Assembly (NCBI RefSeq): GCF_027158205.1
Contig: NZ_JAPVLU010000003.1
Coordinates: 62,001-126,000 of the forward strand
DNA: 64,000 nucleotides
From: Streptomyces sp. H39-S7
GTDB taxonomy: Bacteria > Actinomycetota > Actinomycetes > Streptomycetales > Streptomycetaceae
Direction of reading: 5' to 3'
Made by a program: the position numbers and the translations under genes. The notes beneath the pieces are model-generated. The model saw only the letters and a program-made list of their open reading frames with translations, was not told the origin of the DNA and searched no databases. Shown here piece after piece: positions 27,051 to 34,651 of the stretch. The stretch's first letter is position 1; the number at the start of each line of letters is the position of its first letter.

Positions 27051-28790
27051 TCAGGTCGTCGGCACGGACGCCGTGTCGCGGCCCGACCGCAGCACCGTTC
27101 CCGGGACGGCGCCCGTGATGGCGTCGTCCCTGATCGTTTCGACGCCGTTGACGCGGACGGAGACGATGCCGATCGCGCGGGAGTCGAGGCGGGGGCTGTT
27201 GCCCGGGAGGTCGTGGACGAGGGTGGCGGTGCCGGCGTCGATGCGGGCGGGGTCGAAGAGGACGAGGTCGGCGTGGTAGCCCTCGGCGACCCTGCCGCGG
27301 CCGCGGAGGCCGAAGAGGCGGGCGGGGTCGTCGGTGAGCATGCGGACGGCCTGTTCCAGTGGGACCAGGCGGCGCCCGCGGAGGCAGTCGCCGAGGAAGC
27401 GCGTCGTGTAGGGGGCGCCGCACATGCGGTCGAGGTGGGCGCCCGCGTCGGATCCGCCGAGCAGGACGTCCTCGTGCTCCCAGGTGCGGGCGCGCAGGGC
27501 CCAGCTGTCCGGGTCGTTGTCGGTGGGCATCGGCCACAGGACGGTCCGCATGTCGTCGTTGGCGCAGATCTCGACGATGGTCTCGAACGCCTCCTGCCCG
27601 CGTTCGGCGGCGATGTCCTTGACGACGCGGCCGCCGGCACCGGCGTTGGCCTGGGAGTACGTGTCGCCGATGACGTAGCGGCCGAAGTTGGCGAGGCGGC
27701 GGAAGACGCCGGCCTCGGGGCTGTTGGCGCTGCGCAGCATCTCGGCGCGGATGTCCGGGTCACGGAGCTTGGCGATGCGTTCCGGGATGGGGAGGCTGAG
27801 GATCTCGCCCCAGCCGGGGATGAGGTTGAGGGCGCAGAACGTGCCGAGGGACATGTTCATCGGCGTGAGGATCGGCATGGTGAGGGCGACGATGCGGCCG
27901 CCGGCCTTGCGGGCGCGTTCGGACGCGGCGAGCTGGCGGGGGACGCGGGCCGGGACGGAGGCGTCGATGGTGAGGACGTTCCAGTTGAGGGGGCGGCCGG
28001 CGGCGGCGCTCATGTCGACGAAGAGGTCGATCTCCTCGTCGGCGAACTGGTCGAGGCAGCCCGCCACGATCGCCTCGATCTGGGTGCCCTCGTGCTCGCC
28101 GACGGCCCGGGAGAGCGCGATGAGTTCGTCGCGGCCCGCGTGCCGGGAGGCGACGGGCGCGCCGTCGCCGTCGGAGTGGGTGGAGGACTGGGTGGTGGAG
28201 AGTCCCCAGCCGCCGGCGGCCATGGAGTCGTGGAAGAGCTGGAGCATCTGCTCCAACTGCTTCTCGGTGGGCTGTCCGCCGACGGCGTCCGGGCCCATGA
28301 CGTGCCGGCGCAGCGCGCAGTGGCCGACCATGAAACCCGCGTTGACGGCGATCCGTCCTTCGAGGGCGTCGAGGTAGTCGCCGAACGAGGACCAGGTCCA
28401 GTCGACGCCCTCCTCCAGGGCCTTGAGGGACATGCCCTCGACCTTGGACATCATGCGGCGCGTGTAGTCGGCGTCCTCGGGGCGGTCGGGGTTGAGCGGG
28501 GCGAGGGTGAAGCCGCAGTTGCCGCCCGCGATGGTGGTGACGCCGTGGTTCATGGACGGGGTGGCGAAGGGGTCCCAGAACAACTGCGCGTCGTAGTGGG
28601 TGTGCGGGTCGACGAAGCCGGGGGTCAGGACGAGGCCGGTGGCGTCCTCCTGGGTCCGCGCGGGCTGCGTGACCGTGCCGGGCTCGGCGATGGTGGCGAT
28701 CTTTCCGCCGCGCAGACCGACGTCGGCGGTGTACGCGGGGGCTCCCGTGCCGTCCACCACGGTGGCGCCCTTGATCAGGTGGTCAAGCAT
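27051..28790 (-). CDS. Amidohydrolase (N-acyl-D-amino-acid deacylase/D-aminoacylase type)
   Basis: A 579-residue TIM-barrel amidohydrolase. Metal ligands are visible in GFVDPHTHYDAQ (residues ~55-66, HxH). The family block WDPFATPSMNHGVTTIAGGNCGF and the C-terminal RGRVAEGYHADLVLFDPARI are characteristic of D-aminoacylases and related deacylases. GAGGTGAGA precedes ATG 28790. It is convergent with the CehA-like gene (9 bases apart) and precedes no operator; it is downstream of the LLM gene at 28948 by 157 bases and could be read from its promoter. Confidence 0.85.
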   Translation of the reverse strand: MLDHLIKGATVVDGTGAPAYTADVGLRGGKIATIAEPGTVTQPARTQEDATGLVLTPGFVDPHTHYDAQLFWDPFATPSMNHGVTTIAGGNCGFTLAPLNPDRPEDADYTRRMMSKVEGMSLKALEEGVDWTWSSFGDYLDALEGRIAVNAGFMVGHCALRRHVMGPDAVGGQPTEKQLEQMLQLFHDSMAAGGWGLSTTQSSTHSDGDGAPVASRHAGRDELIALSRAVGEHEGTQIEAIVAGCLDQFADEEIDLFVDMSAAAGRPLNWNVLTIDASVPARVPRQLAASERARKAGGRIVALTMPILTPMNMSLGTFCALNLIPGWGEILSLPIPERIAKLRDPDIRAEMLRSANSPEAGVFRRLANFGRYVIGDTYSQANAGAGGRVVKDIAAERGQEAFETIVEICANDDMRTVLWPMPTDNDPDSWALRARTWEHEDVLLGGSDAGAHLDRMCGAPYTTRFLGDCLRGRRLVPLEQAVRMLTDDPARLFGLRGRGRVAEGYHADLVLFDPARIDAGTATLVHDLPGNSPRLDSRAIGIVSVRVNGVETIRDDAITGAVPGTVLRSGRDTASVPTT

Positions 28791-28947
28791 GGTCGATCTC
28801 ACCTCTCCGGGTTGTGAAGTCCTGCGGACGTGGTTGCGCCTCCGGTCCTGACAGGTCGGCAGGCCGCTGCCGTACGACACCCTGTCCCGGCCGGAGGCGC
28901 GGGGCGGCGGTCCGGGAAGACGCCGCCCCCGCTCTGGGGTCCTGTCC

Positions 28948-30075
28948 TTACTGGCCCGCCGCCTGGCGGAACCGGGTGGTGCGGTGCACCGGGTCCGTGT
29001 CGATCTTCGGGATGACGTGCTCGCCGATGAGCTTGATCGTGTTCATGGTGTCCTCGTACGAGATCCCGATCGGCAGCCCGAAGGAGAGCTGGTCGGCGCC
29101 GGCCTGCTCCCAGCGCTTGCACTGCGCGGTGACCTCGTCCGGGTCGCCGCAGATCATCAGCTCCTCGGCGATGAGGAGCTCGATGATCTCCTCGCTGTAC
29201 TCGGGGAGCAGTTCGGGCCACTCGGGGATGCCCGCGGGCCGGGGGAAGGTGTCGTGGTAGCGGAAGACCAGCGACTGCAGCCGGTTCAGACCACCGCCGA
29301 CGGCGATCTCGACCGCCTTGGCGTGCGTCTCCGCGCAGATGGCGGTGGACGTCACCATGACGTTGTCGTTGACGAAGTCGCCGATCGGCTCCGCTTCGCG
29401 GATGGCCGTCTTGTACTGCTCCAGAACCCACTCCATGTCGGAGACCTTCTGGACGCTGAAGCCGAGCACGCCCAGGCCCTTCTTGGCGGCCATCGCGTAC
29501 GAGGACGGCGAGCCGGCCGCGTACCACATGGCCGGGTGGGACTTCCCGTACGGCTTGGGGAAGATCTTGCGCGGCGGCAGTGACCAGTGCTTCCCCTGGA
29601 ACCCGACGTACTCGTCCTGGAGGAACATCTTGGGGAACTCGGCGATCGTCTCCTCCCAGATCTCCTTGGTGTGGTTCATGTCGGTGATGCCCGGCATGAA
29701 CCCCAGGATCTCGTGGCTGCCCGCCCCGCGCCCGGTCCCGAACTCGAACCGCCCCTCGGAGAGGTGGTCGAGCATCGTCACCTTCTCGGCGACCTTCACC
29801 GGGTGGTTGACGGGGGCGAGCGGGTTGAAGATGCCGGAGCCGAGGTGGATGCGGTCGGTGGCGTGGGCGAGATAGGCGAGGAAGACCTCGTTCGCCGACA
29901 GGTGCGAGTACTCCTCCAGGAAGTGGTGCTCGGAGGCCCAGGCGTACTTGAAGCCGGACTTGTCCGCCTGGATGACGTACTCGGTCTCCTCCATCAGCAC
30001 CTTGTGCTCCGCCTGGGGGTCGACCGCGGACCGCGCCACAGGCACATATCCCTGTACAAAGAGCCCGAATTCCAA
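28948..30075 (-). CDS. LLM-class flavin-dependent oxidoreductase
   Basis: A 375-residue bacterial-luciferase-like monooxygenase. It begins MEFGLFVQGYVP and carries the typical FKYAWASEHHFLEEYSHLSAN, RIHLGSGIFNPL and MLDHLSEGRFEFGTGRGAGS blocks. The start is TTG 30075: the family N-terminus begins there and an in-frame stop lies nine bases before it. The regulon operator at 30101-30115 is 25 bases upstream, with a degenerate copy at 30157. Likely reaction: FMN-dependent oxygenation of a hydrophobic substrate; F420 use is also possible. Confidence 0.9.
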   Translation of the reverse strand: MEFGLFVQGYVPVARSAVDPQAEHKVLMEETEYVIQADKSGFKYAWASEHHFLEEYSHLSANEVFLAYLAHATDRIHLGSGIFNPLAPVNHPVKVAEKVTMLDHLSEGRFEFGTGRGAGSHEILGFMPGITDMNHTKEIWEETIAEFPKMFLQDEYVGFQGKHWSLPPRKIFPKPYGKSHPAMWYAAGSPSSYAMAAKKGLGVLGFSVQKVSDMEWVLEQYKTAIREAEPIGDFVNDNVMVTSTAICAETHAKAVEIAVGGGLNRLQSLVFRYHDTFPRPAGIPEWPELLPEYSEEIIELLIAEELMICGDPDEVTAQCKRWEQAGADQLSFGLPIGISYEDTMNTIKLIGEHVIPKIDTDPVHRTTRFRQAAGQ

Positions 30076-30100
30076 GGAGGTTCACCGTCCTGAAGTATTT

Positions 30101-30115
30101 CTGACGCTCCGTCAG
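30101..30115. promoter_or_regulatory. TetR-regulon operator (CTGACGCTCCGTCAG)
   Basis: A CTGACG-N3-CGTCAG palindrome 25 bases upstream of the TTG start at 30075. Confidence 0.85.
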
Positions 30116-30156
30116 ATACGAACGACTCTGGCACCGCCCCGGCGGAGCGTCAATAG

Positions 30157-30171
30157 CTGATGATGTGTCAG
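30157..30171. promoter_or_regulatory. Degenerate TetR-regulon site (CTGATGATGTGTCAG)
   Basis: Outer CTGA/TCAG arms are kept, but two inner bases deviate from CTGACG-N3-CGTCAG. It is 41 bases from the perfect site at 30101, between the SDR stop and the LLM start, so it may be an auxiliary site. Confidence 0.5.
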
Positions 30172-30203
30172 ATTGCGCGGCCGTGGAGTCGGCCGGCGCG
30201 CGG

Positions 30204-30986
30204 CTAGAAGACCGAGACCCCGGCGAGCCAGCCGCCGTCGATCACGAACGGCTGCCCGGTGATGTACGACGAGTCGTCGCTGGTCAGGAACAGTGCGAGC
30301 TTCGCCACCTCGGCCGGCTGACCGATCCGGCCCATCGGGACGAGCTTCCTGTAGAAGTCGTCGAGCGCCGCCGAGGACGCCGCGAGGTCGGAGTCCGGGT
30401 CGAGGTGGGAGGGGTTGGACATGGGGGTGTCGATGGCCCCCGGGCACATCGCGTTCACCCGGATCCCCTTGGCCGCCACCTCCATCGCCGCCACCCGCGT
30501 CATCCCGACGATCGCGGCCTTCGTGGCGGCGTACGACGTCAGCAGCGCCATGCCGCTCAGCGCGGTGTACGAGGCGGTGTTCACGATCGTGCCGCCGCCG
30601 GCCGCCTCGATGGCGGGGATCGCCGCCCGCATCCCCAGGAACGCGCCCACCTGGTTGACCTGCACCACCAGCTGGTACTCCTCCAGCGGAGTGCTCGCCA
30701 GCTCGTTGAAGCGCAGGATGCCCGCGTTGTTGACGAGGCCGTCGAGCCGGCCGAAGGCCTCCGTGGTCGCGGTGACGGCCGCCGTCCAGTCCTCCTCGCG
30801 GCTCACGTCCAGATGGACGTAGCGGGCGCTCTCCCCTATCTCCTTGGCCAGCGCCTCGCCCTGCTCGTCGAGCACATCCGCCAGGACGACGTTCGCCCCC
30901 TCGGCGGCGAACAGCCGCGCCTCCTGCTCGCCCTGCCCGCGCGCCGCGCCGGTGATCAGCACGACGCGCCCGTCCAGCTTGCCCAT
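30204..30986 (-). CDS. Short-chain dehydrogenase/reductase (SDR)
   Basis: A 260-residue classical SDR: cofactor motif TGAARGQGEQ (residues ~11-20), NNAG (LVNNAGILRF), catalytic Ser in VNTASYTALSG, YAATK (Tyr/Lys), and a C-terminal ITGQPFVIDGGW. It resembles 3-alpha(or 20-beta)-hydroxysteroid dehydrogenase-type SDRs, so a cyclic alcohol substrate is plausible. Start ATG 30986. It lies 44 bases downstream of the LLM gene at 31031 on the same strand, so both should be read from the operator-controlled promoter at 32017. Confidence 0.9.
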   Translation of the reverse strand: MGKLDGRVVLITGAARGQGEQEARLFAAEGANVVLADVLDEQGEALAKEIGESARYVHLDVSREEDWTAAVTATTEAFGRLDGLVNNAGILRFNELASTPLEEYQLVVQVNQVGAFLGMRAAIPAIEAAGGGTIVNTASYTALSGMALLTSYAATKAAIVGMTRVAAMEVAAKGIRVNAMCPGAIDTPMSNPSHLDPDSDLAASSAALDDFYRKLVPMGRIGQPAEVAKLALFLTSDDSSYITGQPFVIDGGWLAGVSVF

Positions 30987-31030
30987 GCGTGTCCCCTTAG
31001 TGAGTTTTTTGCGGTGCGAAACGGGTGTGG

Positions 31031-31951
31031 CTACGCGTCCAGGTGCGGCGCGACGTCGGCGGCGAACGCCTCCATCTGCTCGATCAGCTCGTCCCTGCTC
31101 CGGCTCCGGAACCGGACCTGGATCTGCCCGACCCCCATCGCCGGGTACTCCCGCAGGCTCGCCGCCAGCGCGTCCGGCTTGCCGTGCAGGGTGCGCCGCC
31201 CGACCTTCCACGTGGGCTCGCCGATGTACAGCGGCTCGGCGATGGTGCCGATCTCGATCGGCGCGGTGACGCCCGCCGCCTCGCGCAGTTCCCTGATCCG
31301 GGCGATCTGCGGCGGCAGCTTGTCGCGCGGGTCCCCCTGCGGCAGCCACCCGTCGCCCCGGACGGCGGCCCGGCGCACGGCGGCGGGCGACGATCCGCCG
31401 ACCCAGATCGGCGGCCCGCCCGGCTGGGCGGGGCGGGGGCGCTGCCCGAGGTCGGCGAAGTCGAAGAACTCCCCGTGGTGCTCGGGGAACTCCTCGGCGA
31501 AGGCCGCCCGCAGCGCGTCGATCGTCTCGTCCAGCACGGGGCCGCGCCGCGCGAAGTCCGCGCCGACCGCGTCGAACTCCTCCTCCACGTGGCCCGCCCC
31601 GACGCCGAGGACCAGCCGGCCGCCGGAGAGGTGGTCGAGCGTCGCGTACGCCTTGGCGGTGATCAGCGGATGGCGCAGGCCGGCGACGGCGACGTGGCTG
31701 AGCAGTCTGACGTTCGTCGTGACGGCGGCGAGGTAGGCGAGGGTCGCCACCGGGTCGTACCAGGTGGTGCTCATCGCGTCGGCCAGGCGCCGCGGGATCG
31801 CGACGTGGTCGCACGAGGCGATGTAGTCGAATCCGCACCGGTCGGCGGCCCGCGCGATCTCCACGAGGTCGGCGGGGCCGGCCTCCCGCTCCCACGGCTC
31901 GGCGTACATCGTGCTCAGCGATTGGACGGGCAGTTGCATCCCGTAGCGCAC
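31031..31951 (-). CDS. LLM-class F420-dependent-like oxidoreductase
   Basis: A 306-residue LLM protein (TIGR03619/TIGR03621 type): [47 protein letters not shown] and PPIWVGGSSPAAVRRAA. GTG 31951 was chosen because GAGGGAG stands eight bases upstream and relatives begin RYGMQLPVQS; an in-frame ATG at 32008 would sit too close to the operator. The regulon operator is 65 bases upstream. It heads a two-gene operon with the SDR at 30204. Confidence 0.88.
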   Translation of the reverse strand: MRYGMQLPVQSLSTMYAEPWEREAGPADLVEIARAADRCGFDYIASCDHVAIPRRLADAMSTTWYDPVATLAYLAAVTTNVRLLSHVAVAGLRHPLITAKAYATLDHLSGGRLVLGVGAGHVEEEFDAVGADFARRGPVLDETIDALRAAFAEEFPEHHGEFFDFADLGQRPRPAQPGGPPIWVGGSSPAAVRRAAVRGDGWLPQGDPRDKLPPQIARIRELREAAGVTAPIEIGTIAEPLYIGEPTWKVGRRTLHGKPDALAASLREYPAMGVGQIQVRFRSRSRDELIEQMEAFAADVAPHLDA

Positions 31952-32016
31952 GGCGCGGCTCTCCCTCGGTCGACGGGGCGGGCCTGGGGCCCGGGCTTCG
32001 CGGCCCATCGTCGTAT

Positions 32017-32031
32017 CTGACGGTCCGTCAG
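32017..32031. promoter_or_regulatory. TetR-regulon operator (CTGACGGTCCGTCAG)
   Basis: Perfect CTGACG-N3-CGTCAG site upstream of the LLM-SDR operon. Confidence 0.85.
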
Positions 32032-32196
32032 TAAAGGGGTGCGCGGGGTTTTCCGTCACGGCCGCCCGGCGGCGACGGCTTCACGACGGCGACGGCTTCA
32101 CGGCGGCAGCCCGCGGTGCCGCACTCCCGCGCGCGAGCAGCCCGCGGCGCCGCACTCCCGCACCCGGGCAGCACGGCGCGGCGGGCCGCGGTCCCG

Positions 32197-33414
32197 TCAG
32201 CCCGCCCAGAGGCCGTCCGGGGTGAGGCCGAGGAGGTCGATCGCGTTGCCGCGGACGATACGGTCGACGACGTCCGGGGCCAGGTGCCCCATCTGCGCCT
32301 CTCCGACCTCCTTCGACTTGGGCCAGGTGGAGTCGGAGTGCGGGTAGTCCGTCTCGTACAGCACGTTCGCCACGCCGATGTCGTCGAGGTTCTTCAGCCC
32401 GAACGCGTCGTCGAAGAAGCACCCGTAGACATGCTCGGCGAACAGCTCGGACGGCGGCCGGAAGACCTTGTCGGCCACGCCGCCCCAGGCCCGGTTCTCC
32501 TCCCAGACCACGTTCGCGCGCTCCAGGATGTACGGGATCCAGCCGATCTGGCCCTCCGCGTACATGATCTTCAGGTTCGGGAAGCGCTCGAACTTGCCCG
32601 ACATGAGCCAGTCGACCATCGAGAAGCAGCAGTTGGCGAAGGTGATCGTGGACCCGACCGCCGGCGGCGCGTCCGCCGACGTGGAGGGCATCCGGCTGGA
32701 CGAGCCGATGTGCATCGCGATGACGGTGCCGGTCTCGTCGCAGGCCCGCAGGAACGGGTCCCACTCGTCGGTGTGGATGGAGGGGAGCCCCAGGTGTGGC
32801 GGGATCTCCGAGAAGCAGACGGCGCGCACCCCGCGCGCCGCGTTCCTGCGCACCTCGGCGGCGGCCAGTTCGGCGTCCCAGAGCGGGACGAGGGTGAGCG
32901 GTATGAGGCGCCCGTGCGCCTCGGGGCCGCACCACTCCTCCACCATCCAGTCGTTGTACGCCCGCACCCCGAGCAGCCCCAGCTCCCGGTCCTTGGCCTC
33001 GGTGAACGTCTGGCCGCAGAACCGCGGGAAGGTCGGGAAGCAGAGGGCGGACTGGACGTGGTTGACGTCCATGTCGACCAGCCGCTCGGGCACGCTGAAG
33101 GATCCCGGACGCATCTGCTCGTAGGTGATCACCTCGAGCTTGATCTCGTCGCGGGAGTAGCCGACGGCGGTGTCGAGCCGGGTCAGCGGGCGATGCAGGT
33201 CCTCGTAGATCCACCAGTCGCCGATCGGGCCGTCGTCGCCCTGCCGCCCCATCACGGGGGCGAACTTGCCCCCCAGGAAGGTCATCTCCTTCAGGGGGGC
33301 GCGGACGACCCGCGGGCCGATGTCGCGGTACTTGGACGGGAGCCGGTCCCGCCAGACGTTGGGGGGCTCAACCGTGTGGTCGTCCACCGAGATGATCTTC
33401 GGGAAGGTCTCCAT
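32197..33414 (-). CDS. Amidohydrolase-family protein (ACMSD-like, Amidohydro_2)
   Basis: A 405-residue TIM-barrel protein. It begins KIISVDDHTVEPPNVW, the N-terminal metal-site strand of the 'DDHxxEP' amidohydrolase group. Other metal/catalytic candidates are His in IAMHIGSSSR and Asp/His in YETDYPHSDSTWP near the C-terminus. Family members include decarboxylases and lactone hydrolases acting on aromatic or ring-cleavage products. ATG 33414 lies 22 bases from a regulon operator. A ring-opening or decarboxylation step in the pathway is inference. Confidence 0.88.
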   Translation of the reverse strand: METFPKIISVDDHTVEPPNVWRDRLPSKYRDIGPRVVRAPLKEMTFLGGKFAPVMGRQGDDGPIGDWWIYEDLHRPLTRLDTAVGYSRDEIKLEVITYEQMRPGSFSVPERLVDMDVNHVQSALCFPTFPRFCGQTFTEAKDRELGLLGVRAYNDWMVEEWCGPEAHGRLIPLTLVPLWDAELAAAEVRRNAARGVRAVCFSEIPPHLGLPSIHTDEWDPFLRACDETGTVIAMHIGSSSRMPSTSADAPPAVGSTITFANCCFSMVDWLMSGKFERFPNLKIMYAEGQIGWIPYILERANVVWEENRAWGGVADKVFRPPSELFAEHVYGCFFDDAFGLKNLDDIGVANVLYETDYPHSDSTWPKSKEVGEAQMGHLAPDVVDRIVRGNAIDLLGLTPDGLWAG

Positions 33415-33435
33415 AGGCACCAAGGTAGCGCCCAT

Positions 33436-33450
33436 CTGACGATCCGTCAG
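33436..33450. promoter_or_regulatory. TetR-regulon operator (CTGACGATCCGTCAG)
   Basis: Perfect site 22 bases upstream of the amidohydrolase start at 33414; sequence identical to the site at 17620. Confidence 0.85.
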
Positions 33451-33486
33451 CTACGGGGACGGCGCGATCCCGCGCACCACGTGCCG

Positions 33487-34350
33487 CTAGAACTCCACGT
33501 GCGCCGGCAGCAGGATGCGCCAGACCGCGTCCTCCATCCCGTGCACCGCCGCGATCCACCCGACGTTCTCCTCCTCCGTACCCAGCCGCACCGCCTGCGC
33601 CAGCTCCGACACCACGTCCGCCAGATCCCCGTGCCCCATCGCCGGCTCCAGCCGTCCGCCCGCGGGGCCGTCGTCCAGGTAGCGCTGGTAGCCCGGCGCG
33701 GTGCGCAGGACGCCCACCGGGCGCCAGCTCTCGGCCAGCCGCCAGACCGGCTCACCGCCGACGAGGGTGCCGTCCGCCTCTACCACCTGGGTACGGGCGC
33801 GGTCCACCGCCAGCGCGGTCCAGCTGTCGCCACCCGTCAGCACCGCCGCCGGCGCGCAGCGCTCCACGCAGCGGCCGACCGCCGACGTCACGCCCGGCGC
33901 GGGCAGCACGAGCGGGACCGCCGTCATCCCCGCGTACAGGCAGCCGAAGAACGCCCCCGCGAGATCGGCGCCCTCCGGGTAGGCGAGCAGCACCCGGCTG
34001 CCGGGCGGCACCAGTTGCCCGAGGCGCGCGGCCACCGCCCGCGCCCGGCGGTCCAACTCCCAGTAGGTGCACCCGGCGGTCCCCGCCGAGGCACCGTCGG
34101 GGAACGGCAGCTCCGGCACCGACTGGGGCGCCCAGGCGGCCCGTCGCCGCAACCACGGCCCGGGCAGCCGGTCAACGGCCGCCTGGCCTGTCGCTCCGGC
34201 ACGGGGGCGAGATCCGGACTTTGATCCGTGGCCGGAATCCGACCCCGAGCCCGATCCGGATCCTGAACCGCCTCCCGAACCCGATCCGGTCCCGGAACCG
34301 GATCCGGAGCCGCCTCTCGTCACCGCCACCGGTACGCATTGTGAACACAT
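33487..34350 (-). CDS. Short FAAL-like AMP-binding protein lacking the catalytic half
   Basis: A 287-residue protein. Residues ~75-150 match the N-terminal subdomain of fatty-acyl-AMP ligases (TYWELDRRARAVAARLGQL, RVLLAYPEGADLAGAFFGCLYAG). Full FAALs are ~580 residues and carry the STS-GTTG-KG-type P-loop and a C-terminal domain; neither is here. The C-terminal ~90 residues do not match ligases as far as I can tell. The N-terminus is a long Gly-Ser repeat. GGTGAGAGG precedes ATG 34350. It may be a gene remnant, or a standalone carrier/regulatory domain. It ends just beside the operator at 33436. Confidence 0.55.
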   Translation of the reverse strand: MCSQCVPVAVTRGGSGSGSGTGSGSGGGSGSGSGSGSDSGHGSKSGSRPRAGATGQAAVDRLPGPWLRRRAAWAPQSVPELPFPDGASAGTAGCTYWELDRRARAVAARLGQLVPPGSRVLLAYPEGADLAGAFFGCLYAGMTAVPLVLPAPGVTSAVGRCVERCAPAAVLTGGDSWTALAVDRARTQVVEADGTLVGGEPVWRLAESWRPVGVLRTAPGYQRYLDDGPAGGRLEPAMGHGDLADVVSELAQAVRLGTEEENVGWIAAVHGMEDAVWRILLPAHVEF

Positions 34351-34651
34351 GACTGACCTCTCACCTCCCTCGCACCAGAAAACACAGGGGCACCACCGAA
34401 ATGCACACAGCACAATCCGCGGTCATACACAGACGGAACCTCAAATTCAGCACAACTTTCCCCGTAACGCCGGGTCGGGTGCTAGCACGGGGTGACCCCG
34501 GCCCTCCGACACGGCAAACTGGCACGGGACGGCGGGCTGAGTGACTGGGCCCACCCGTCATGCGGACACTGTTCCGGTACGCGATGAACGATAGATATAC
34601 GCGCGTCGGGCCGATTGACACCGCATCGGCCGGCACGCCTCAGGGGGCAGC
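34351..34651. other. Intergenic region between the FAAL-like gene and afsR
   Basis: No gene seen. The left part (34370-34460) is unusually A/T-rich for this genome. It contains the palindrome GTGCTAGCAC (34479-34488), overlapped by a CGGGG-TGA-CCCCG hairpin (34488-34500). Near 34585-34600 the run GATAGATATACG looks like a promoter -10 area for afsR. Confidence 0.45.
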
